A DNA stretch of 64,000 nt from Nocardioides glacieisoli. GTDB taxonomy: Bacteria; Actinomycetota; Actinomycetes; Propionibacteriales; Nocardioidaceae. How positions within the stretch are numbered: the stretch's first letter is position 1; each line of letters starts with the position of its first letter. The DNA lies in NCBI RefSeq assembly GCF_004137245.1, contig NZ_SDWS01000004.1, positions 310,001 through 374,000 on the forward strand, given 5' to 3'. The translations under genes and the position numbers were made by a program. This document shows positions 1-8,952 of the stretch, one piece after another. Below the pieces are notes generated by a model. The model made no database searches and was not told the origin of the DNA. It saw only the letters and a list, made by a program, of their open reading frames with translations.

Positions 1-673
1 CGCCGAGGTTCTCGGAGATCCAGGCCAGCAGCGGCGCGAGCGCCTCGGACTCGCAGACCGGCACGGCGCGGGCGATGTACTGGGCCTGACCGCCGTCGCG
101 GTGGGGCGGCACGACCATCCGGCGAGCGGTGGTGGCTGCGACCTGCGCGCCGAAGTGCTGGCGCATGACGTGCAGCGACGCATCCAGGCCGGCGGCGGAA
201 CCCGCGCCGGTCACGATGGAACCGTCCTGGACGTAGAGCACGTTGCCGTCGACGGTGGCCTCGGGGAACCGCGCCGCCAGCTCGTCGACGTGGCGCCAGT
301 GCGTGGTGGCGCGACGACCGTCGAGCAGGCCGGCCTCGCCGATCATGAAGGCGGCCGAGCAGTGGCCGAACACCAGGCCGCCCCGGTCGTGGACGGAGCG
401 AACCAGCTCGACCACCTCGGGGGACGGCTCGCGATAACCGCGCTTGGGGACCAGGCAGACCAGGTCGGCGTCGGCGGCGGCGTCGAGCGCGTGGTCGACG
501 TGCAGGTCATAGCCCGTCGCGCCCTTCACCCGGCCCGGACGGGGCGTCGCGACGAGGAAGTCGAAGACCGGGTTGTCGTCCTCGGGGTGGTAGGGCTCGC
601 CCCACACCTCACACATCGAGCCGAGCCCGAACGGCTCGGCCCCGTCCTGCACCACGGCGACGACCTTCTTCAT
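1..673 (-). CDS. GlxA-family transcriptional regulator (partial, C-terminus beyond window)
   Basis: The visible 224 residues begin MKKVVAVVQDGAEPFGLGSM and form a DJ-1/PfpI-like amidotransferase fold. The nucleophile-elbow region reads GHCSAAFMIGEAGLLDGRRA, with the Cys in the position usual for GlxA-type regulators, followed by TTHW. The last visible part (VTGAGSAAGLDASLHVMRQH, then RRMVVPPHRDGGQAQYI) is the stretch that normally leads into a C-terminal AraC helix-turn-helix domain, which lies beyond base 1. Family members are cytoplasmic ligand-sensing regulators; the ligand cannot be read here. The gene is divergent from a small membrane-protein gene, and the shared 93-bp spacer carries inverted repeats that could be its operators. 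Start chosen at the ATG at 673; the N-terminus fits the family. Confidence 0.85.
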   Translation of the reverse strand, partial: MKKVVAVVQDGAEPFGLGSMCEVWGEPYHPEDDNPVFDFLVATPRPGRVKGATGYDLHVDHALDAAADADLVCLVPKRGYREPSPEVVELVRSVHDRGGLVFGHCSAAFMIGEAGLLDGRRATTHWRHVDELAARFPEATVDGNVLYVQDGSIVTGAGSAAGLDASLHVMRQHFGAQVAATTARRMVVPPHRDGGQAQYIARAVPVCESEALAPLLAWISENLG

Positions 674-687
674 GGGGACAGCGTGCA

Positions 688-767
688 CCACCAGTGGCAG
701 TAAATCAACTAACACTGTCATTCCTGCCACTGGTGGCAGGATCGATGTGGGAGCAGAATTACTGCCA
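688..767. promoter_or_regulatory. Inverted-repeat operator cluster between divergent genes
   Basis: CCACCAGTGGCAG at 688-700 recurs as its exact reverse complement CTGCCACTGGTGG at 724-736. The second copy lies in a near-palindrome at 723-740 (CCTGCCAC, TG, GTGGCAGG). TGGCAGTAA at 695-703 is matched by TTACTGCCA at 759-767, which touches the start codon of the small downstream gene. Three related half-site clusters in a divergent promoter next to a regulator gene suggest autoregulation and co-regulation of the neighbour. That reading is inference; the repeats are seen directly. Confidence 0.6.
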
Positions 768-925
768 TGACCACATTCATCGCCCTCGTCGTCCTCACCG
801 CCCTGGCCTCGCTGCTCGTCAGCTACGCCCGCCACGACCGCTTCGCCGGCCCCGCCTCCACCAGCCACCCCTTCGACGAGCTCGGCCTCATCGAGGAGCG
901 TCGCCACCTCGTCCCCCGCGCCTGA
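767..925 (+). CDS. Small single-pass membrane protein (52 aa), unknown function
   Basis: Starts MTTFIALVVLTALASLLVSY and ends HLVPRA. One hydrophobic segment (residues 4-20) is followed by an Arg/His-containing stretch and an acidic tail with FDELGLIEERR, so an N-terminal anchor with a short cytoplasmic tail is likely. It is too short for domain assignment. It is divergent from the GlxA-like regulator, and an inverted-repeat half-site overlaps its start, so it is a likely regulatory target. No clear ribosome-binding site precedes the ATG, which suggests a leaderless or weakly translated transcript. I do not recognise the family. Confidence 0.6.
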   Translation: MTTFIALVVLTALASLLVSYARHDRFAGPASTSHPFDELGLIEERRHLVPRA

Positions 926-955
926 CGCCATTCCGCCGGTGGTGCCGTACAGGGA

Positions 956-3900
956 TCAGTCCGCGCACGGGCCGACGTCACCGTCGGAGAAGCAGGCGTA
1001 CGACGGCGCAGACCGTCCGGTTGCGCCACTCCCGTCCACGGACTCGGCCCACAGCCGGATGAGTCCGCTGCCCGCGCCATGCCCGTCATCGACGTGCATC
1101 GTCCCCGACCGGGCTCCCGACACCTGTCGGTACGGGTGCACGTGGAAGCCCACACCGTTGTAGTGCAGGAACTCGGCCACCACGCGTGTGCGCTCCAGGA
1201 GCTCGGCCTCGCTGTCGCCGTCGGCGTCGCGTACGCCGACCTCCCATGACAGGCTGCCGTCGGGGGCGACCTCGGTCCGGCCCGTGACCAGGACGACCTC
1301 GGGGGGCACGCCGATCCTCTCCCACGTCGCGCTGGCGTAGGCGAGGTCCTGGTCACCGTGGAGGTACTCCACGCCCACCGAGTGGACCCCGGCCTGGAGG
1401 ACCACGTCGTGATGGCGGGCGTCGGTCCAGAAGTCGTTCGAGTAGAAGTCGTGGACGAGCTCGTCGTCGACGCGCAGCCGCATCCACTCGCTCCCCCGCA
1501 CCGCGAACCGGTAGGTGCCGCCCTCGAGCTCGACGCGGCCGCGCCATGACACACCGAAGCGGTCGCCGGGGTGGTCCCGGACGTCCGGCGCGTCGTCGGT
1601 CGCCCACGGCGACCCCGACGTCGGCTCCAGTCGCACCTCGGACACGCACTCCGTGGATCCCATCGTCGCGGTCGGCAGATGGGTGTCGCTGTAGGGCTGC
1701 AGCCACGACCAGGGGCCGTCGGGATAGTCGCGGTCGAACGTGGAGTCGGGGCCGTCGAGGTCGTGGTACGCGCGTCGGAGCTGTCCGACGGCACACACGT
1801 CCCCCGGCGTGTCCGCGGACCACGTCAGCCGCTGCAGGGCGCCGGCGTATATGGAGATCGACCACACCCAGCCGTCGGGGCCCTCGAAGATCTTCACTGG
1901 GCCGCCCGCCGCCCGGGACTCGGCGATCGGCGGACCAGGGTTGCCCTCGCCACCGTGCGGCAGGGACACCGTGCGCAAGTGGTTCTGGGAGTAGTCGCCG
2001 TAGAGGAACAGGTCACGGACGGCGGGCGGGTACCGGTTGCCGGTCATGGGGACGCCGGCCGTGATGGACCCACCCTCGGACGTGTGCGCGTAGGCGTAGG
2101 CCGGGGCCTCCGTGCCGGACGCCCGCACCGAGGCGCACGCATGCCACGGGCTGCCGGGGTCACTGACGTCCCCGAGCGGGCTGGGGCCGCTGCCCTCCAG
2201 GCACGGCCATCCGTAGTTGGCGGGCGGTCCGGCGGGCTGATCGAGGTGGACGATGTCGATCTCCTCGTAGGCCTCCTCGCCGACGTCACCGACGACCAGG
2301 TGATCACCGTCCACCACGAACCGGAACGGGTTGCGCAGTCCCATGACGAGCACGCGGGAGGAGTTCGCGCTGCCGTCCCCCGCGTACATCGGGTTGCCCG
2401 GCACTCCGTGCCCGGTCCGCGGGTCCACCCGCAGGATCTTGCCGACGAGCACCTCCGGGTCCTGCGACCAGAGGGTCTCGTGACGGTCCTTCAGGGGGAC
2501 CGGCACCAGCGCGCTGTCGCCCACACCGACGAGCAGGTTCCCGGCGGCGTCGAAAGCCAGGTCGCCCACCGTGTGGGCGGCGCCGTACAACGGGATGCAG
2601 TCCGGAGTCCGCACCCGGTCCCGGTCGTGGCAGTCCGGTCCCGTCACGGAGCCGACCACCACGTGCCGCGAGGCGGGGTCGAGCCGGGTGCCGTCCCAGC
2701 GGTAGCGGACGACCTGCTGCGACCGTCGGTCTCCGTCGCCGCCCTCGTCGACGGCATGGGACAGGTAGGTGTAGCCGTTCTCGGCGAAGCCCGGGTCCAC
2801 GGCAATGCCGTTGAGTCCGGAATCGGCCTCGTCGAAGACGAGGTCGCGGAGGTCCAGGACCTCGCGCGGGAGAGCCCATTCACCGCCTTCCTCTCGCGAG
2901 ATCGCCTGCACCCCACCGTCCTTCTCCGAGACCAGGACGAGGTCGGGTCCTGCCACGGCGGCCGACGTGGGCAGGACGAGGCCGCTCTGGACCGTCTCCA
3001 GACGGAATCCGGCAGCCACCCCCGTGTCCGAGTCGACGGCGCCGACGGGCACCACCACGTCCACCGCACGCGACAGCACGCTCTCCACCGGGCCGACCGC
3101 GCGCGCCACGACGTCGTGGCGACCACTCCCCCACGACGCGTCGAGCTCCCAGGGCGGCACTGCGTCCACGCCCGCGACGACGCCGTCGACGAAGAAGCGC
3201 ACCGCGTCGACCTGACCCTCCGTCTGCGCCACGGCCGTGTACGCCCCCTGCTCCGGTCGCACCAGCAACGAGACGCGCGGCGGTTGCAGCACGGCCGTGG
3301 CGATCGGGTCGAGCCCGTCGTACGCGCTCAGGTGCACGCGCAGCTCCTGCCCGCGCACCTCGCTCGCCGGCAGCACTGCCGGAAAGGTGGTCGAGGTGCC
3401 TGCTGGCAGGGTGAGGGAGGCCATGGGGCGCCACTCGCCCGAACCGTCTCGGGCCTGCAGGGTCGCGACGCGACCGGGCGTGCTCTCGGACGTGGAGATG
3501 TCGAGCCTCACCTGCCCCTGCGCATCACGCCCGGCGACGAACGACGCGGTCTGCGGTCGGGGCGTCGGCGTGGGGGTGGGCGTGGGGGTGGGCGTCGGTG
3601 TGGGCGTCGGGGTGGGTGTCGTGGTCGGGACCGCGCGCGTGGAGAGGGTCATCGCCCGCGTGAGGACCAGGCGGTACACGTCGCCGGAACGACGAACGCG
3701 TGGGGCACGGAGGCGCAGCCGGACGGACGGACTGGTGGTCGACCAGGTCACGTGCGCGACACCGCGCCGGTTCGTCCGCTCACGCGCGACCGTCGTCCAG
3801 CGCCCGGCCAGCCGCTGTTGCAGCTGCACCGGTCGGGCGATGCGGGTGCCGAGCCGCGAGCTGACCACGAAGGGAGATCCCCGCATCGGATCGGCGGTCG

Positions 3901-4042
3901 AGACGGTGATCGCGGGACGCGTGTCTCCGGGTCGCTCGTTCCCCGCGGAGCTCGCCGTCCCGGGCAGCGCAGCAAGGGCGGCGACGAGGGCGACCGAGGC
4001 GACCACGACAGCGTGACGTCTGGTTCCCCCTCGGGTGCTCAC
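956..4042 (-). CDS. Secreted PQQ-type sugar dehydrogenase-like beta-propeller protein with PA14-like C-terminus
   Basis: 1028 residues from a GTG at 4042. Start chosen because a signal peptide follows directly (VSTRGGTRRHAVVVASVALV, cleavage near residue 34). Order: Ig-like/beta-sandwich region (35-135), a threonine-proline linker (139-162), a second beta-sandwich (165-335), then a six-bladed propeller of the glucose/sorbosone dehydrogenase type (about 345-740). Propeller motifs include GLNGIAVDPGF, GKILRVDPRTG, GLRNPFR, GDVGEEAYEEID and NYGWPCLEG. A PA14-like domain follows (about 750-905; EGGTYRFAVRGSEWMRLRVD). Family members oxidise aldoses with PQQ outside the membrane; the substrate is unknown. 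An upstream extension in this frame, antisense-free but overlapping the patatin gene, was not used because it lacks a signal peptide. Confidence 0.8.
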   Translation of the reverse strand: MSTRGGTRRHAVVVASVALVAALAALPGTASSAGNERPGDTRPAITVSTADPMRGSPFVVSSRLGTRIARPVQLQQRLAGRWTTVARERTNRRGVAHVTWSTTSPSVRLRLRAPRVRRSGDVYRLVLTRAMTLSTRAVPTTTPTPTPTPTPTPTPTPTPTPRPQTASFVAGRDAQGQVRLDISTSESTPGRVATLQARDGSGEWRPMASLTLPAGTSTTFPAVLPASEVRGQELRVHLSAYDGLDPIATAVLQPPRVSLLVRPEQGAYTAVAQTEGQVDAVRFFVDGVVAGVDAVPPWELDASWGSGRHDVVARAVGPVESVLSRAVDVVVPVGAVDSDTGVAAGFRLETVQSGLVLPTSAAVAGPDLVLVSEKDGGVQAISREEGGEWALPREVLDLRDLVFDEADSGLNGIAVDPGFAENGYTYLSHAVDEGGDGDRRSQQVVRYRWDGTRLDPASRHVVVGSVTGPDCHDRDRVRTPDCIPLYGAAHTVGDLAFDAAGNLLVGVGDSALVPVPLKDRHETLWSQDPEVLVGKILRVDPRTGHGVPGNPMYAGDGSANSSRVLVMGLRNPFRFVVDGDHLVVGDVGEEAYEEIDIVHLDQPAGPPANYGWPCLEGSGPSPLGDVSDPGSPWHACASVRASGTEAPAYAYAHTSEGGSITAGVPMTGNRYPPAVRDLFLYGDYSQNHLRTVSLPHGGEGNPGPPIAESRAAGGPVKIFEGPDGWVWSISIYAGALQRLTWSADTPGDVCAVGQLRRAYHDLDGPDSTFDRDYPDGPWSWLQPYSDTHLPTATMGSTECVSEVRLEPTSGSPWATDDAPDVRDHPGDRFGVSWRGRVELEGGTYRFAVRGSEWMRLRVDDELVHDFYSNDFWTDARHHDVVLQAGVHSVGVEYLHGDQDLAYASATWERIGVPPEVVLVTGRTEVAPDGSLSWEVGVRDADGDSEAELLERTRVVAEFLHYNGVGFHVHPYRQVSGARSGTMHVDDGHGAGSGLIRLWAESVDGSGATGRSAPSYACFSDGDVGPCAD
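3558..3626. repeat. Hexamer-type tandem repeat encoding the Thr-Pro linker
   Basis: On the + strand the sequence alternates GTGGGC, GTCGGC and GTGGGG units over about 70 bp. Read on the coding (minus) strand it gives roughly eleven Pro-Thr dipeptides, residues 139-162 of the propeller protein. Such linkers separate extracellular domains. The repeat is prone to length change. Confidence 0.75.
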
Positions 4043-4079
4043 CGGGCCGAGTGTGCCACGACTGCCCTGCCGGGACGCC

Positions 4080-4922
4080 TCACGCGGCCCAGACCCCACG
4101 CACCTGGTCCACCAGGTCGCGGGACTGGCGAAGTCCCGCCTCGGCCGCGACCTTCCGCTTCGCCGGGTCGAGCAGGTTGCGGCCGAAGACAGCGAGCGAC
4201 TCGGGATCGGGCGTGACCACGGACCACGCCCGCGGCGCGATCTTCTCCATCTGCGCTCGGATGGACGTGTTCTTGCTGAATGCCCTCGGCAGCGGCGCCA
4301 GCACCACCACCCGGTCCGCCCCTGCCGCGACGTCGACGTTGGCGGTCGAGCGCATCCCGCCGTCCATGTAGGTGCGTCCCGCGATCTCCACCGGCGGCCA
4401 CACCGTCGGCACGGCGCAGCTGGCCGCCACCGCCGAGACCAGGTCCACACCCGAGTCGCGGGTGAACACGGTGAACTCGCCGCTCTCGGTGTCCACAGCG
4501 GTGATCCGCAGGTCGCGCTCCGGCCAGTCCTGGACCGGGAGTCGCGAGCGGATCACTCCCTCACGGTCGACGCTCCCGGGCTCGTGCGCCGCGCGTGCGA
4601 CGCGACCGACGCGAGCGAGCTTGTCTCGACCGCTGCCCGGCAGGAGGTAGGGCGGAACCAGCTTGAGGGCGGCGATGCGGGAGAGCCTGCCGCCCAGCTC
4701 GGCGTCCGGGGGCTCGAGCTGTGAGGCATACAGGTCGGCGAGCGAGAGTCCGCTGCCCAGCTGCGCGCCGACCACCGACCCCGCCGACGTACCCACGACC
4801 GTGTCGGCCCCGGTCAGGTCGATGCCGGCCTCGGCCAGTCCGTGCAGGATGCCGAGCTCCCAGGCGATGCCGGTGATGCCGCCTCCGCCGAGGACCAGCG
4901 CCGAGGTTCCGCGATCAGTCAT
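4080..4922 (-). CDS. Patatin-like phospholipase family protein
   Basis: 280 residues starting MTDRGTSALVLGGGGITGIA. The oxyanion-hole glycine run GGGGITG is at 12-18, the nucleophile elbow GTSAG places Ser46, and DGG at 187-189 supplies the Asp of the Ser-Asp dyad. All catalytic elements are therefore present. Patatin proteins hydrolyse acyl esters of phospholipids. No signal peptide or membrane segment is evident, so it is probably cytosolic or peripheral. It lies between the propeller-protein gene and rpsA, all on the minus strand, but terminator-like DNA separates it from rpsA. The physiological lipid is unknown. Confidence 0.88.
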   Translation of the reverse strand: MTDRGTSALVLGGGGITGIAWELGILHGLAEAGIDLTGADTVVGTSAGSVVGAQLGSGLSLADLYASQLEPPDAELGGRLSRIAALKLVPPYLLPGSGRDKLARVGRVARAAHEPGSVDREGVIRSRLPVQDWPERDLRITAVDTESGEFTVFTRDSGVDLVSAVAASCAVPTVWPPVEIAGRTYMDGGMRSTANVDVAAGADRVVVLAPLPRAFSKNTSIRAQMEKIAPRAWSVVTPDPESLAVFGRNLLDPAKRKVAAEAGLRQSRDLVDQVRGVWAA

Positions 4923-4985
4923 GCGTCAGTTCTAGCCGACGTCCCTGACGGTCCGCGCGCCTGCCCGCCCTCGACCTACGACGAA

Positions 4986-5010
4986 GGCCCGCCGGGGATC
5001 CCGGCGGGCC
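4986..5010 (-). terminator. Hairpin downstream of rpsA
   Basis: GGCCCGCCGGG (4986-4996) and CCCGGCGGGCC (5000-5010) form an 11-bp perfect stem with a 3-nt loop, 35 bp past the rpsA stop. No long T run follows, which is usual for GC-rich actinobacterial terminators. Confidence 0.7.
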
Positions 5011-5045
5011 AACGTGGTGTTCAGTGCTGCGTGAGCGTCAGCCGA

Positions 5046-6536
5046 TCAGGCCTGGCCGCCCGTGAGCTTCTCGCGGAGCGCCTGGAGCGCCTCGTCCGAG
5101 GCGAGCGAGCCGCCGGTGTCGGCAGCGGTCTCGCCGTCCTCGGTGGCGGTGTCGCCGCCCGAGGAGTAGGACGTGGCCTCGCCGGCCTCGGCCTCGGCGA
5201 CCTTGGCGTCAGCCTGCTGCTTCACGTGCTGCTCCCAGCGGGCGTGCGCCTTGGCGTACTGGTCCTCCCAGACCGCGCGCTGGTCGTCGAAGCCCTCGAG
5301 CCACTCGCCGGTGTCGGGGTCGAAGCCCTCGGGGTAGACGTAGTTGCCCTGGTCGTCGTAGGTCGCGGTCATGCCGTAGAGCGTGGGGTCGAACTCCTCC
5401 ACGTCGGCGGCGGCTGCGGTCTCGTTGGCCTGCTTGAGCGACAGCGAGATCCGGCGACGCTCGAGGTCGATGTCGATGATCTTGACCATGACGTCGTCGT
5501 TGACCTGGACGACCTGCTCGGGGATCTCGACGTGACGCTCGGCGAGCTCGGAGATGTGCACGAGGCCCTCGATGCCCTCCTCGACACGGACGAACGAACC
5601 GAAGGGCACCAGCTTGGTGACCTTGCCCGGGACGATCTGGCCGATCTGGTGGGTGCGGGCGAAGTGCTGCCACGGGTCCTCCTGCGTCGCCTTCAGCGAC
5701 AGGGAGACACGCTCACGGTCCATGTCCACGTCGAGGACCTCGACGGTGACCTCGTCGCCCACGGCGACGACCTCGGACGGGTGGTCGATGTGCTTCCACG
5801 ACAGCTCGGAGACGTGGACGAGGCCGTCGACGCCGCCGAGGTCCACGAACGCACCGAAGTTGACGATCGAGGAGACGACACCCTTGCGGATCTGGCCCTT
5901 CTGGAGCTGGGTCAGGAAGCCGTGGCGGACCTCCGACTGGGTCTGCTCGAGCCAGGCGCGACGCGACAGGACCACGTTGTTGCGGTTCTTGTCGAGCTCG
6001 ATGATCTTCGCCTCGAGCGTCTGGCCGACGTAGGGCTGCAGGTCGCGGACGCGACGCATCTCCACGAGCGAGGCCGGCAGGAAGCCGCGCAGGCCGATGT
6101 CGAGGATGAGGCCGCCCTTGACGACCTCGATGACGGTGCCCTCGACGACGCCGTCCTCCTCCTTGACCTGCTCGATGGTGCCCCAGGCGCGCTCGTACTG
6201 GGCGCGCTTCTTGGACAGGATCAGACGGCCTTCCTTGTCCTCCTTCTGGAGGACGAGGGCCTCGACCTTGTCGCCCACGGAAACGACCTCGTTGGGGTCG
6301 ACGTCGTGCTTGATGGACAGCTCGCGCGAGGGGATGACGCCCTCGGTCTTGTAGCCGATGTCGAGGAGTACCTCGTCGCGGTCCACCTTGACGATGGTGC
6401 CCTCGACGATGTCGCCGTCGTTGAAGTACTTGATGGTCGCGTCGATTGCCGCGAGGAAGTCTTCTTCGGACCCGATGTCGTTGACCGCCACCTGGGGCGC
6501 GTCGTAGTCCGGAAGAGTGGAGAGCAGGGCTGTCAT
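5046..6536 (-). CDS. rpsA: 30S ribosomal protein S1
   Basis: 496 residues starting MTALLSTLPDYDAPQVAVND. Four S1 RNA-binding repeats are visible, with typical phrases DGDIVEGTIVKVDRDEVLLD (first), VVEGTVIEVVKGGLILDIGL (second), GVVSSIVNFGAFVDLGGVDG (third) and IVPGKVTKLVPFGSFVRVEE (fourth). The tail is acidic and low-complexity. S1 binds mRNA on the small subunit and helps translation initiation. The internal ATG at 6536 is preferred over an upstream ATG at 6596 because the family starts there and a purine-rich AAGGA lies about 12 nt before it. polA, its neighbour in M. tuberculosis, is about 27 kb away here. Confidence 0.97.
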   Translation of the reverse strand: MTALLSTLPDYDAPQVAVNDIGSEEDFLAAIDATIKYFNDGDIVEGTIVKVDRDEVLLDIGYKTEGVIPSRELSIKHDVDPNEVVSVGDKVEALVLQKEDKEGRLILSKKRAQYERAWGTIEQVKEEDGVVEGTVIEVVKGGLILDIGLRGFLPASLVEMRRVRDLQPYVGQTLEAKIIELDKNRNNVVLSRRAWLEQTQSEVRHGFLTQLQKGQIRKGVVSSIVNFGAFVDLGGVDGLVHVSELSWKHIDHPSEVVAVGDEVTVEVLDVDMDRERVSLSLKATQEDPWQHFARTHQIGQIVPGKVTKLVPFGSFVRVEEGIEGLVHISELAERHVEIPEQVVQVNDDVMVKIIDIDLERRRISLSLKQANETAAAADVEEFDPTLYGMTATYDDQGNYVYPEGFDPDTGEWLEGFDDQRAVWEDQYAKAHARWEQHVKQQADAKVAEAEAGEATSYSSGGDTATEDGETAADTGGSLASDEALQALREKLTGGQA

Positions 6537-6559
6537 ATGGGAAGTGATTCCTTGGATGG

Positions 6560-7825
6560 GTGGAGTCGTACGGACGCACTCAGCTGTCGGTTTCACTGGC
6601 CCACGTCAGGACGGGGCACGGCGAGCCTCGCTTCGCTCGGTATGGAAGCCGGGCAGACGACTGGCGCAACTCCGAAGACTACGCGCCCGCGAAGGCGTAC
6701 GTCCAACCGGCGGGCCACGCTCAGCCCACGCTCAGCCGCCCACTGCTCCCGAAGCACACCACGGGTGTCCGCGACCGTCCGGATCGAGCGGCACCTCATT
6801 CTTTAGGACGACTTTGCATCACCAGCACCGTGCAGCCCAACGGCACCTGGACCTGCAGCCCCACGGAGGCCCAGGCCCCCGGCGTACACACCTACGACGT
6901 CACCGCCGAGGACGAGGCCGGCAACACCGACACCGCCACCACCACCTTCACCATCGCGCTGGCCCCGACCCCGGGTGACACCGCCGCGCCTGCGGCCCCG
7001 GACATCACCTCACCCGCCCAGGGTGCCTCGGTCGCGGACCAGACCCCGCTGATCACCGGCACCGGTGAGGCCGGAGCGACAGTCACGGTGCGCGAGGGCT
7101 CGACGGTGCTCTGCACGGCCGTGGTCCGTGCCGACAACACGTGGTCGTGCTCCTCCACCGTCACCCTCGCACCCGGTGCGCACACTGTGACCGCCACGCA
7201 GACCGACCCCAGCGGCAACACGAGTGATGCGGACTCGGTGACGTTCTCGATCCCGGCCGCACCTGACGACCCCGACGGTGACGGGCTCGCCAACGTCGAG
7301 GAATCGAACTACGGCACCAACCCGAACGACCCGGACACCGACGGCGACGGCGACGGCCTCACCGACGGCCAGGAGGTCAAGGGCGTCAAGATCCGCGAGC
7401 GCTTCGAGGTCTGCGGCAAGAAGGTCAAGAAGTCGATCACCGTGACCACCAACCCGCTCGTCAAGGACACCGACAAGGACGGCCTGAGCGACGGCAAGGA
7501 GGTCAAGGGCTACCAGATCAAGCAGAAGGTGAAGACCCGCAAGGGCTCCTTCGTCATCGGCAGGACCCGGTCCAACCCCACCAAGAAGGACACCGACCGC
7601 GACGGCCTGAAGGACAAGATCGAGGTCACCGGCAAGGCCAACAAGCGCTACGGCAAGGCCAAGACCGACCCCACGAAGTGCGACACCGACCAGGGCGGCA
7701 TCCGCGACGGCATGGAGGTCAAGGCCAGGGCCAACCCGGCCGACTGGCGCTCCGGTCCCCGCAACCCCGGGGGACGGAATGGTCGGTTCGGTCCGCCCGA
7801 GGGCAGGACCTTCGGGATCGGTTGA
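6560..7825 (+). CDS. Ig-like/thrombospondin type 3 repeat protein, 5'-truncated copy (possible pseudogene)
   Basis: The open frame encodes 421 residues. The first ~87 (MESYGRTQLSVSLAHV...) resemble no domain, have no signal peptide and overlap the region where the rpsA promoter must lie. Homology to the 8953-11004 gene begins near base 6824, inside an Ig-like repeat (VQPNGTWTCSP). A complete Ig-like domain then follows, and after it calcium-binding DxDxDGxxD-type repeats (DPDGDGLANVEE, DTDKDGLSDGKE, DTDRDGLKDK). From about 7344 the DNA is nearly identical to the second copy, including the terminal hairpin. A truncated duplicate is the simplest explanation. It could be a pseudogene or be expressed from GTG 6830; without a signal peptide it would not be exported by Sec. 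Confidence 0.55.
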   Translation: MESYGRTQLSVSLAHVRTGHGEPRFARYGSRADDWRNSEDYAPAKAYVQPAGHAQPTLSRPLLPKHTTGVRDRPDRAAPHSLGRLCITSTVQPNGTWTCSPTEAQAPGVHTYDVTAEDEAGNTDTATTTFTIALAPTPGDTAAPAAPDITSPAQGASVADQTPLITGTGEAGATVTVREGSTVLCTAVVRADNTWSCSSTVTLAPGAHTVTATQTDPSGNTSDADSVTFSIPAAPDDPDGDGLANVEESNYGTNPNDPDTDGDGDGLTDGQEVKGVKIRERFEVCGKKVKKSITVTTNPLVKDTDKDGLSDGKEVKGYQIKQKVKTRKGSFVIGRTRSNPTKKDTDRDGLKDKIEVTGKANKRYGKAKTDPTKCDTDQGGIRDGMEVKARANPADWRSGPRNPGGRNGRFGPPEGRTFGIG

Positions 7826-7850
7826 CGCCTTCCTGACGCACGCCCCTGAG

Positions 7851-7891
7851 GTGCCGGCGCACCGGACGACCACCGTCCGGTGCGCCGGCAC
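7851..7891 (+). terminator. Strong hairpin after truncated TSP3 gene
   Basis: GTGCCGGCGCACCGGACG at 7851-7868 pairs perfectly with 7874-7891 (18 bp, 5-nt loop). The related gene ending at 11004 carries a homologous hairpin after the same CCTGAGG lead-in, so the terminator was duplicated with the gene. It also lies just before the convergent kinase gene's end. Confidence 0.8.
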
Positions 7892-7914
7892 TGCCGCGTC
7901 GGGGTCCGGGCCCC

Positions 7915-8808
7915 TCAGGTGCCGAACGGCCAGGCGTGCAGGTCGCCCGTCTCGGCGACTGCCCGCAACAGCACCTCCGCGCGGTCGGAGACCGGGTTGC
8001 TGCCGGCGCGGGAGGCGAGGTCGACCAGGGCCCAGAGGTCGGCCGCCCGAGCCCCGTCGAGCAGCGCGGCCGCAGACCCTCCGTGCCGCTCGGTCCATGC
8101 GCGCAGCACTGCCTCGACGTACGCCGGCTGCCGCTCGAAGCGGACCAGGTTGCCCACGTCGGTCCACGGGTGGCCGGCATGGGCGAACTCCCAGTCGAGG
8201 ACCGCTGTCAGCTCGAGGGTGGCCGGGTCGACCACCACGTTCTTGGGGTTGAGGTCGCTGTGCACGAGGCAGGCACGTCCGACTCCGTCCAGCAGGACCT
8301 GGGCATCCTCGGCGACCGGCAGGAGCCGCTCACGGTCGGAGGCGGACCAGGTCACGAGGCGCTCCTCCACCCACTCGGCCAGCCCGCCCTCGGGAAAGGC
8401 GCCGATGCGCAGGTCGGCGTCGACGAAGGGACCCGGACGCACCATCGGCATCCCGGCCAGCGTCGCCGCCACCGCGCCCATCGCGCCGCCGAGCCCGGCC
8501 AGCCCTTCCCCGTCGAGCCCAGCGACGACGCGGTCCCCCGGCTCCCCCGGCACCCATGCAGTGACCAGAAGACCCGGCTGGTCGCTGTCACCGCGTCGCA
8601 CCTCCAGCACGTCCGCCACGGGCACCAGGCCGCGTACGAGGTGGAGGACGGCTTCGTCGACCTGCGGGGCGTCCGCCCCGCGCGGGTCCCCGGGCGGGTA
8701 GATCCGGACGACCGAGCGCGAGCCTGCGACCTCGCTGAGGAAGGACCGTCCGGAGTGCCCGCCCGTGAGCGGAGTCAGCGAGGCAGCGAGGTCGGACATG
8801 GGCCGCAT
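7915..8808 (-). CDS. Aminoglycoside phosphotransferase (APH)-family kinase
   Basis: 297 residues from ATG 8808 (a second ATG at 8799 is equally possible; neither has a good ribosome-binding site). The protein-kinase-like fold is shown by the catalytic loop HSDLNPKNVVVD and the metal-binding segment LDWEFAHAGHPWTDVGN. Family members phosphorylate small-molecule hydroxyl groups such as choline, homoserine, macrolides or sugars. Nothing here fixes the substrate, and antibiotic resistance should not be assumed. The gene faces the truncated TSP3 gene and is divergent from the intact one. Confidence 0.82.
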   Translation of the reverse strand: MRPMSDLAASLTPLTGGHSGRSFLSEVAGSRSVVRIYPPGDPRGADAPQVDEAVLHLVRGLVPVADVLEVRRGDSDQPGLLVTAWVPGEPGDRVVAGLDGEGLAGLGGAMGAVAATLAGMPMVRPGPFVDADLRIGAFPEGGLAEWVEERLVTWSASDRERLLPVAEDAQVLLDGVGRACLVHSDLNPKNVVVDPATLELTAVLDWEFAHAGHPWTDVGNLVRFERQPAYVEAVLRAWTERHGGSAAALLDGARAADLWALVDLASRAGSNPVSDRAEVLLRAVAETGDLHAWPFGT

Positions 8809-8952
8809 CGTGGCACGCGGTACGGCCGCGGGCGGTCACGTTGATGCCGTGTGCACCCCTTTGGGTAAAGAAAGTGTTACCTCTTCGTAGGTGTCTCGTT
8901 GAGTCAGATACATCACGAGTAGCTGCGACGTGGGTCGTTTGAGGGTTCACGC

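Noticed and set aside
1571..4216. 881-codon + strand frame
   Set aside because: Antisense of the propeller-protein gene; low-complexity Arg/Gly-rich translation.
7915..8808. Antibiotic-resistance gene
   Set aside because: Only the general APH fold is visible; nothing links it to a drug.
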